From the NCBI GenBank assembly GCA_016839985.1, contig JAEOTG010000042.1, positions 1-5,279 of the forward strand: 5,279 nt of DNA. The letters run 5' to 3'. A program made the translations under genes and the position numbers. Shown one piece after another: positions 1 through 4,328 of the stretch. The DNA is from Candidatus Heimdallarchaeota archaeon. Lineage in GTDB: Archaea; Asgardarchaeota; Heimdallarchaeia; Heimdallarchaeales; Heimdallarchaeaceae. The first letter of the stretch is position 1, and the number at the start of each line of letters is the position of its first letter. Under the pieces are notes generated by a model that did not search any database, was not told the origin of the DNA, and saw only the letters and a list, made by a program, of their open reading frames with translations.

Positions 1-36
1 ATGTGCTGAATCTGTTTCAGTTATATCTGTATTCAT
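1..36 (-). CDS. 5' end of an unidentified gene, cut by the window edge
   Basis: An ATG at 36-34 shares its A with the TAA stop of the GroES-like gene (TAATG, one-base overlap). It opens a frame of 12 codons (MNTDITETDSAH) with no stop before the window ends. A Shine-Dalgarno-like AAAGG at 51-47 lies inside the end of the upstream gene, 10 bases before this ATG. The overlap and the ribosome site suggest translational coupling to the GroES-like gene and a shared transcript. Twelve residues are too few to identify a family. It could be a chance frame, but the stop/start junction is typical of phage operons. Confidence 0.5.
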   Translation of the reverse strand, partial: MNTDITETDSAH

Positions 37-332
37 TATATATTTACCTTTGCTATAATTTCAAATTGATTAATAATTAAGACTTTCACGCCTTCCCAAT
101 TTACGGTGGTTGCTGGATTTTCTTTAGAAATAATAACAACATCATCAATATCCACTTGGAATGGAATCATAACACCATTTTTATCTAATTGTCCAGTTCC
201 TAATTTTACTACTACATAAAATTCTTTTTCATTTATAAAAGCGTCAGGGATAATAATTCCCCCTTCCACTTCTTGTCCTTGTATAGGACGCTCTTTTAAC
301 ATTACTGTATTACCAATTGGCTTTCTATCCAT
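36..332 (-). CDS. groES: GroES-like 10-kDa co-chaperonin
   Basis: The 98-residue product matches bacterial GroES (97 residues in E. coli) along its whole length. It has an N-terminal KPIGNTVMLKE strand equivalent to RPLHDRVIVKR. The mobile loop is at about residues 17-33 and carries GGIII (24-28) where GroES has GGIVL, the segment that docks on the GroEL apical domain. A roof-hairpin region with GTGQLDKNG lies at 45-53, then DDVVII (63-68) and a C-terminal VLIINQFEIIAKV strand. GroES forms a heptameric cytoplasmic lid on GroEL. Phage versions such as T4 gp31 adapt host GroEL for capsid-protein folding, but gp31 is longer and hard to align, whereas this one is plainly GroES-type. The ATG start is supported by AGAGG six bases upstream. 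A sigma70-like promoter sits just ahead of the gene. Family assignment is firm; its role in capsid folding is inferred. Confidence 0.9.
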   Translation of the reverse strand: MDRKPIGNTVMLKERPIQGQEVEGGIIIPDAFINEKEFYVVVKLGTGQLDKNGVMIPFQVDIDDVVIISKENPATTVNWEGVKVLIINQFEIIAKVNI

Positions 333-350
333 AATTTACCTCTTTTGTAT

Positions 351-378
351 ATTATAACCACAAATCTCTTTATTTCAA
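351..378 (-). promoter_or_regulatory. Sigma70-like promoter before the GroES-like gene
   Basis: On the minus strand, TTGAAA (378-373, five of six matches to TTGACA) is followed after 16 bases by a perfect TATAAT (356-351). The expected start of transcription is near 344, leaving a leader of only about a dozen bases that begins at the AGAGG ribosome site. It lies in the 76-base gap after the HD-domain gene, so the GroES-like gene can be made independently of the upstream operon. Its layout closely matches the promoter at 1552-1579. Confidence 0.6.
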
Positions 379-408
379 GTTAGACATCAAAAAATAACAC
401 TTATACCA

Positions 409-969
409 TTATATAGTAAGTTGCAAAAATAATCTAGCCAACTCATATTTTTGTAAACGTTGACTTTTATATGAAGAATATTTTTCTTTTATTTCTTTTT
501 TACCTTGTTCAATATTAAATGCTAGATCAGCTAACTTAACTTTTACCACACAATTACTATTATCATCATTATATACTTTATTATATAACCCAATATCGCG
601 TATATAATCAGCATATGACATTTCATTTTTATCATGTGACAATAAACGTATTACTGAGGCTATATCACTACCAAATCTATTTTCAACTTCCTTTAAACTA
701 GTTTTTGTATAATCATAATCTTCAACAATGTCATGTAAATATGCACATGAAACACAGAATATAATATAATCACTATCTTTTTTATCTTGAGGATGTTCTA
801 AAATAGTATCTAAAACGTTAATAGCCACACCATTTAAGTGGTAAGAATAGGGTTTTATTCGGCCATATTTTTGATTTTTATGTCTATAAAATGCAAAGTC
901 TCTAACAGATTCTATCACAGGTAGTGACATATACCACATTGCATCTTTATTGATCTTTCCATTTACCAT
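409..969 (-). CDS. HD-domain (p)ppGpp hydrolase-like protein (small alarmone hydrolase)
   Basis: The 186-residue product is a stand-alone HD domain of the RelA/SpoT/MESH1 type. Metal-site residues are visible in order: H44 in KPYSYHLNGVA (compare the PYxxHP motif of SpoT), H79-D80 with E83-D84 in LHDIVEDYDYT (the HDxxED signature), and D148 in VKLADLAFNI (compare IKLADRLHN). RFGSDIASVIRLLS (98-111) corresponds to the FG..V..LV..VSKL segment after HDxxED. There is no synthetase or TGS domain. The family removes the 3'-pyrophosphate from ppGpp/pppGpp using Mn2+ in the cytoplasm; a related nucleotide substrate is possible. It is the last gene of a three-gene operon, and its start overlaps the end of the GGQ gene by 23 bases. 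AGAGG at 983-979 supports the ATG at 969. Family is confident, substrate is inferred. Confidence 0.85.
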   Translation of the reverse strand: MVNGKINKDAMWYMSLPVIESVRDFAFYRHKNQKYGRIKPYSYHLNGVAINVLDTILEHPQDKKDSDYIIFCVSCAYLHDIVEDYDYTKTSLKEVENRFGSDIASVIRLLSHDKNEMSYADYIRDIGLYNKVYNDDNSNCVVKVKLADLAFNIEQGKKEIKEKYSSYKSQRLQKYELARLFLQLTI

Positions 970-1291
970 CTTCTCTTACCTCTATTTTTAATTTATCTTT
1001 GTTCATCATTTCTTCAACTTCTTCTTCAATTGTTTTGCCGCGTTCAATTTCACTTAATTTAAGTTGACAATATGCCCTAAATCTAGGATCATTTCCCATA
1101 GCTTCCAGAGCTTCTTTTTTATTAGCTTCTCTTTCTCTGGAAGATTGACCAGTTTTAATAATACCAGTATCAATATGTTTCAATCTACACGAATTCATGT
1201 GACGATTACGATGTTGACCACCAGCACCAGTACCAGAATACCATGATAAAACAAAATCCTTTTTACCTACAGTAAAAGTTTTTTTAGACAC
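947..1291 (-). CDS. Single-domain GGQ peptidyl-tRNA hydrolase (release-factor-like)
   Basis: The 114-residue product is a class-I release-factor catalytic domain standing alone. GTGAGGQHRNRHMNSCRLKH (20-39) carries the GGQ loop (24-26) that enters the ribosomal peptidyl-transferase centre. It is followed by the usual TG (42-43) and a modified QxxRSxxxNK region (QSSREREANKKEA, 49-61). The codon-reading domain of RF1/RF2 is absent. ArfB/ICT1 proteins also lack it, but they have a basic C-terminal tail that enters the mRNA channel. Here residues 82-114 are mixed to acidic, with EEEVEEMM near 89-96. PrfH, a GGQ protein linked to damaged ribosomes, is another relative to consider. The start is GTG, not ATG: AGAGG lies nine bases upstream, and the frame overlaps the preceding gene by eight bases. 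Peptidyl-tRNA hydrolysis is a strong inference; the trigger (stalled, damaged or terminating ribosomes) cannot be told. Confidence 0.87.
   Translation of the reverse strand: MSKKTFTVGKKDFVLSWYSGTGAGGQHRNRHMNSCRLKHIDTGIIKTGQSSREREANKKEALEAMGNDPRFRAYCQLKLSEIERGKTIEEEVEEMMNKDKLKIEVREDGKWKDQ
979..983 (-). promoter_or_regulatory. Ribosome binding site inside the GGQ gene, for the HD gene
   Basis: AGAGG on the minus strand lies within the last codons of the GGQ gene, nine bases before the ATG at 969. It selects that ATG over the downstream Met codons 11 and 14, and fits translational coupling of the two overlapping genes. Confidence 0.6.
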
Positions 1292-1532
1292 TTTTTATAT
1301 CCTCTGAAGTATTATTATTTAAAGTAAATCCAAATTTAAATAGTTGTTCTGCTAAAATTGGGATTAACTTAGGGTTAATCTGTTGTTGAACAGGTATACA
1401 TGTATCATGTATTTTTTGAAGTTTATTACGCATAAATCTTATCAGCATTTTTTCTTGTTCATATGTTTCACATAAATTCTTCTCAAAAAATTGTTTACCG
1501 TCGTCTGCTATATATATGGTTGATTCTTTCAT
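1284..1532 (-). CDS. Small unknown protein, first gene of the three-gene operon
   Basis: The 82-residue product is not one I can assign. It begins with MKESTIYIADDGKQF followed by an FEKNLCETYEQE stretch. This resembles the 'I-A-x-D-G-x-x-F...E..C..YE' opening seen in many small phage hypothetical proteins, but I attach no function to it. The middle (27-45) is probably helical and basic (KMLIRFMRNKLQKIHD). There is no signal peptide or membrane segment, so it should be cytoplasmic. AGAGG eight bases before the ATG and a good upstream promoter support expression. Its TAA stop lies inside the start of the GGQ gene (eight-base overlap), so the two are probably translationally coupled and may act together. 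Confidence 0.75.
   Translation of the reverse strand: MKESTIYIADDGKQFFEKNLCETYEQEKMLIRFMRNKLQKIHDTCIPVQQQINPKLIPILAEQLFKFGFTLNNNTSEDIKSV
1301..1305 (-). promoter_or_regulatory. Ribosome binding site fixing the GTG start of the GGQ gene
   Basis: AGAGG on the minus strand is nine bases from the GTG at 1291-1289. No ATG lies between this site and the GGQ motif codons, so the GTG is the only sensible start. It leaves eight bases of overlap with the 82-residue gene. Confidence 0.6.
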
Positions 1533-1551
1533 TTTTTATTCCTCTTTTAAT

Positions 1552-1579
1552 ATTATAGTTTTTAAAACCGATTCTTCAA
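1552..1579 (-). promoter_or_regulatory. Sigma70-like promoter of the three-gene operon
   Basis: On the minus strand, TTGAAG (1579-1574) is followed after 16 bases by a perfect TATAAT (1557-1552). The predicted start is near 1545, giving a very short leader that starts at the AAAAGAGG ribosome site. It sits between the terminator at 1591-1625 and the 82-residue gene, so the operon is insulated from the late gene upstream and probably transcribed by unmodified host polymerase, that is, early. Confidence 0.6.
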
Positions 1580-1590
1580 TTTATTTACAT

Positions 1591-1625
1591 AAAAAACTTC
1601 TCCCAACAAAATTGAGAGAAGTTTT
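1591..1625 (-). terminator. Rho-independent terminator after the 201-residue gene
   Basis: The arms 1612-1625 and 1593-1606 pair over 14 positions around a five-base loop (1607-1611). In minus-strand RNA the pair 1615/1603 is a U-G wobble; in plus-strand RNA it would be a C-A mismatch, so the stem favours the minus strand. A run of six U (1596-1591) closes it. It lies 19 bases past the stop codon at 1645. Confidence 0.85.
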
Positions 1626-1644
1626 AATATAGCTTGTTTAAGAA

Positions 1645-2250
1645 TTAATCTTCTTTTTCGTAATCTTTAGAAGAGTCAAAATCTTTGTCATTGATTTCTT
1701 CGTCTTCGTCTTTATCTTTCTTATCATCTTCTTTAGGTTTAGCATTACCAACAATAGAAAGAATACCAGCATATGTACTATCCAATGCTTTCTTCATAGT
1801 GCTAATAAGCTTTTCTGCAGATGGTTTAATAGAATCTTCACCCTGCGCACCATCAATATTATTATCTGTTACAACCTTTTCAAATTTTTGCTGAACATCT
1901 TTGTCATAATTTTTATCTTTAACAAGAATTTTAGATACTTCATTAGGAACTAAATCACGAGCATAACGAGTGTTTGAAAAATCCGGACCCGAATAGATGT
2001 GATAACCTTCATCAGTCACACCAACAGTTACATGCATGGGTACATTGAAAACGCCTTGATTGTACTTAAATTTAAGTTTAACACCAGTTTGACCAACACT
2101 AGTACTAGCATCTTTCATATAGTCGGGCAATTTAATACCACTTAAAGCACCCTTTGCTTTATCAAGCATAGCTTTCTTTTCATCAGCAGAAAGTTTCTTC
2201 TCATTGAGAGGCTGATACACCTTTTTGAAAAAATCATTGAATTTTGACAT
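1645..2250 (-). CDS. Unknown late protein with a highly charged acidic C-terminal tail
   Basis: The 201-residue product has no family I recognise. Residues 1-35 are lysine-rich and probably helical. Residues 55-92 (TGVKLKFKYNQGVFNVPMHV...GYHIYSGPDFS) alternate as beta strands would. Residues 104-165 look mainly helical. The last 31 residues (171-201) hold 16 Asp/Glu and 8 Lys, a probably disordered tail. There is no signal peptide or membrane segment. A near-consensus late-promoter octamer lies 28 bases upstream, AAGGAG is seven bases before the ATG, and a strong terminator follows, so it is a single-gene late unit. Late expression plus a charged tail would suit a head, scaffold-core or DNA-packaging accessory protein, but this is inference from context only. 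Confidence 0.85.
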   Translation of the reverse strand: MSKFNDFFKKVYQPLNEKKLSADEKKAMLDKAKGALSGIKLPDYMKDASTSVGQTGVKLKFKYNQGVFNVPMHVTVGVTDEGYHIYSGPDFSNTRYARDLVPNEVSKILVKDKNYDKDVQQKFEKVVTDNNIDGAQGEDSIKPSAEKLISTMKKALDSTYAGILSIVGNAKPKEDDKKDKDEDEEINDKDFDSSKDYEKED

Positions 2251-2278
2251 TATATGTCTCCTTTAATTATGTTTAAAG

Positions 2279-2286
2279 TATTTATG
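2279..2286 (-). promoter_or_regulatory. Probable T4-type late promoter for the 201-residue gene
   Basis: CATAAATA on the minus strand matches seven of eight bases of the T4 late -10 octamer TATAAATA. Late promoters need only this element because gp55-type sigma lacks -35 contacts. Transcription would start near 2273, giving a leader of about 23 bases containing AAGGAG. The single mismatch and the AT-rich background make this less sure than its plus-strand partner. Confidence 0.5.
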
Positions 2287-2303
2287 GTTTTTAAGAATAA
2301 AAG

Positions 2304-2311
2304 TATAAATA
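2304..2311 (+). promoter_or_regulatory. T4-type late promoter for endonuclease VII
   Basis: TATAAATA is a perfect match to the T4 late-promoter octamer. Transcription would start near 2317, and AAGGAG (2318-2323) lies seven bases before the ATG at 2331, so the leader is only about 14 bases. The T4 homologue, gene 49, is also made late, which fits. Confidence 0.7.
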
Positions 2312-2330
2312 CATGAAAAGGAGTTAAGAG

Positions 2331-2840
2331 ATGTTAGTACAATTAAAGAGTTCAGAGTTAAAAGATCTACGAAAGAAATGGCATGATGAACAGAATGGCA
2401 TATGTCCAATCCTCAAACAAGAAATAGCATTTGAAGACACTGTTTGTGATCACCAACATAAACTTAAAGCTGAAGAAGCTGATGAAACAGGTAAAGGAAT
2501 TTGTCGTGGTTGTATATCCCGCTATGCAAATGCTATGGAAGGGAAAATAACAAACAACTACAAACGTTATGGTCTAGATAAATACATGGATATACCTGAT
2601 TTCCTTCGCAGTTTAGCGGATTATCTTGAACATAATAAGATAGATGAAGAAGTAAAATATATTCATCCTAATGAAGCACCATCAAAACCTAAACTTAAAA
2701 AGGCTAGTTATAACAAACTAATTAAAGCAGTTGATGGAAAACAAAAAGTTCCCGACTTCAAAGATAAAAAAGGTAACTTTACAAAACCTTTACAAAAACT
2801 CTTTGAAAAATATGATGTAACTCCTGAATTTTACAAATAA
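2331..2840 (+). CDS. 49: Endonuclease VII-like Holliday-junction resolvase
   Basis: The 169-residue product resembles T4 gp49 (157 residues), which cuts four-way and other branched DNA so that replicating phage DNA can be packaged. Visible landmarks are an N-terminal helix ending in WHDEQNGIC (17-25), the catalytic His-Me-type segment CDHQHK (39-44), the knuckle CRGC (58-61), and NAMEGKITNNYKRYGL (67-82), which aligns with the NAAEG segment of gp49. Differences stand out: the first zinc CxxC is C25-P-I-L28, so one expected Cys is missing, and five residues (ISRYA) separate CRGC from NAMEG, where gp49 has none. The C-terminal part (about 120-169) is lysine-rich. It is the only plus-strand gene here, with a perfect late promoter and a terminator starting right after its stop. 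Family is likely; activity depends on whether the altered zinc site still folds. Confidence 0.8.
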   Translation: MLVQLKSSELKDLRKKWHDEQNGICPILKQEIAFEDTVCDHQHKLKAEEADETGKGICRGCISRYANAMEGKITNNYKRYGLDKYMDIPDFLRSLADYLEHNKIDEEVKYIHPNEAPSKPKLKKASYNKLIKAVDGKQKVPDFKDKKGNFTKPLQKLFEKYDVTPEFYK

Positions 2841-2871
2841 AAAACGTCTCTCAAATAAATGAGAGGCGTTT
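2839..2871. terminator. Shared bidirectional terminator between convergent genes
   Basis: The arms 2842-2853 and 2860-2871 pair over 12 positions around a six-base AT-only loop. In plus-strand RNA the pair 2847/2866 is a U-G wobble, giving a full stem but only a short U run (2869-2871). In minus-strand RNA that pair is an A-C mismatch, but six U follow (2844-2839). It lies one base past the endonuclease VII stop and 11 bases past the NadV stop, so it can serve both. Confidence 0.8.
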
Positions 2872-2882
2872 AAGATTAACAA

Positions 2883-4283
2883 TTATAGAGAAGCATTAGC
2901 TCGAATTTCATCAAACTTATATTTCTTAACAATATCACCATTGAGATATACTGTTTGAAGAAGGTCATCCTCACGTTCTTCATAACAATTCTCAATAGTT
3001 TCATATCCACAACCATGTGAACCAACAACCTTAACTAAAGCCAACTTACCTGACTTAGATTTTTTACTTTCATCCAATGGTTTCTTTTGGATATCATACC
3101 AAACACCCCCACGTTTCTGTGCAGAGCATTTGAAAGCAAAACGCTGTGTATCACGATTAACCTTTTGGAGTAGACCTCCACCCATACCAAAAACAATATT
3201 ATCAGTAGACCAGAGTTCAGAAACCATTTCAGTTAAAATTTCTTTAATACCGTCATAGTCAATTCCATCTCCCCAAATCAATCTAACGGATGGATTTAGG
3301 ACTTTATAACCCTTTGTATTTACTTCGTAACCAAATTTCTCACCAAGGATATATAAAAGACGCATTACAGTTTCAACAGGTTCACCACTATCTGGTCGTA
3401 CAACAAATACTCCATCACGGTTAAGAATTTCTTCTTTGAAATACTCACCAACATATTTTTCTGTTGCACGATAGATATCATAACTATCAGATACCACACT
3501 TAGGATTCCTGTAGGATATTTTTCAAGCACACGCTTGTACATATCAGATTCACCCTCTTCACCAAGACTTGTCATGACACTATGTTCAGTTGCAGGAACA
3601 CTGAAACCAATGTTATCCATATCTGCATCATAGTAAAACATTGCAAGTTCCATTGCACCAACAGTATCAGTACCTAGGAAATTTACAAGATGCCCCGCAC
3701 CACCAAGTTTGGCGGCTTCATAACCAGAAACACCACGATATCCAAAATCATGAAGTTTGAACATCAATCCTTCCATACTATCGGATGTCTGTTCCAAATA
3801 CTTTGCAAGCATTTCTTTGGTAGTTCTACTGAGACTTGCTACCGTACTTGGATACCAAACCCAAGTCAACATAGTTTCCAAGTGGTTTGTTAGCCAAAAG
3901 CATTTAGGATCAGTATTCTCAACGGTCATGAGAACATTATTAGTTGGGATAACAGAACCTTCAGGAACTGCTTTAATACGAACAGGTAGCTTACCACCAT
4001 GTTCTTCTACAATATAATCCCAACGAGCACGATTGAAAATAGTATCACTACCCAAGTGAGCAGTTACTAACTTTTCTGCAAAATCAATTTTTTCTTTGGT
4101 TACTACAACTCCTTCTAGATATTCCATCATAAGATATTGTAATCCGAAGAATGTTGTTTTATCAAATCTAGCCCCTTTACGAGCCTCGAAATAGCTATAA
4201 ACATATTCAGTATTATCAGTATACTGTTGCCAGTGTCCCATTTTATAGCTGTCTGTCATTGTTACGATGTTTTGTGTTTTCAT
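2883..4283 (-). CDS. nadV: Nicotinamide phosphoribosyltransferase (NadV/Nampt)
   Basis: The 466-residue enzyme joins nicotinamide to PRPP to give NMN and pyrophosphate, the first step of NAD+ salvage. It aligns end to end with human NAMPT (491 residues) as I recall that sequence. TDSYK is at 10-14, VPEG..IP at 106-113, VENTDP at 121-126, and KLHDFGYRGVS (176-186) supplies F180 and R183 for nicotinamide stacking and phosphate binding. GTDTV (204-208) has D206; SVPATEHS (228-235) has H234, equivalent to the phosphorylated catalytic His247. SDSYD (265-269), RPDSG (296-300) and GDG (338-340) form the PRPP site, and FGMGGGLLQK (365-374) and FDEIRANASL at the C-terminus complete the match. No key residue is missing. 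AAGGA eight bases before the ATG fixes the start. It follows the NMNAT/Nudix gene by 45 bases with no clear promoter between, so the two are probably co-transcribed. Vibrio phage KVP40 carries the same pair. Confidence 0.96.
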   Translation of the reverse strand: MKTQNIVTMTDSYKMGHWQQYTDNTEYVYSYFEARKGARFDKTTFFGLQYLMMEYLEGVVVTKEKIDFAEKLVTAHLGSDTIFNRARWDYIVEEHGGKLPVRIKAVPEGSVIPTNNVLMTVENTDPKCFWLTNHLETMLTWVWYPSTVASLSRTTKEMLAKYLEQTSDSMEGLMFKLHDFGYRGVSGYEAAKLGGAGHLVNFLGTDTVGAMELAMFYYDADMDNIGFSVPATEHSVMTSLGEEGESDMYKRVLEKYPTGILSVVSDSYDIYRATEKYVGEYFKEEILNRDGVFVVRPDSGEPVETVMRLLYILGEKFGYEVNTKGYKVLNPSVRLIWGDGIDYDGIKEILTEMVSELWSTDNIVFGMGGGLLQKVNRDTQRFAFKCSAQKRGGVWYDIQKKPLDESKKSKSGKLALVKVVGSHGCGYETIENCYEEREDDLLQTVYLNGDIVKKYKFDEIRANASL

Positions 4284-4328
4284 TTTATTTTCCTTTTTTA
4301 GTTATCAATAAACACTGTTAAGGTTAAT

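Noticed and set aside
379..408. Possible terminator after the HD-domain gene
   Set aside because: A T-run is present on the minus strand but no stem of useful length precedes it, so read-through into the GroES-like gene is likely.
1064..1246. Plus-strand open frame of 60 codons
   Set aside because: It lies opposite the GGQ gene, has low-complexity Ser/Thr-rich content and no ribosome site, and is explained by the codon pattern of the real gene.
1582..1589. TGTAAATA on the minus strand, seven of eight matches to the late-promoter octamer
   Set aside because: It abuts the terminator and lies 50 bases before the ATG, and a much better sigma70-like promoter is closer. In such AT-rich DNA a one-mismatch hit is expected by chance.
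1685..1894. Plus-strand open frame of 69 codons rich in serine and leucine
   Set aside because: It is the antisense image of the Asp/Glu/Lys-rich tail of the 201-residue gene; no ribosome site or promoter is seen.
3690..4017. Two plus-strand open frames of 67 and 86 codons
   Set aside because: Both lie opposite the strongly conserved NadV gene, overlap each other and show no start signals.
4284..4328. Possible hairpin or promoter in the gap between the NMNAT/Nudix and NadV genes
   Set aside because: Only a few A-T pairs can form around 4299-4313, and no paired -35/-10 or late octamer is present. The gap holds just the NadV ribosome site.
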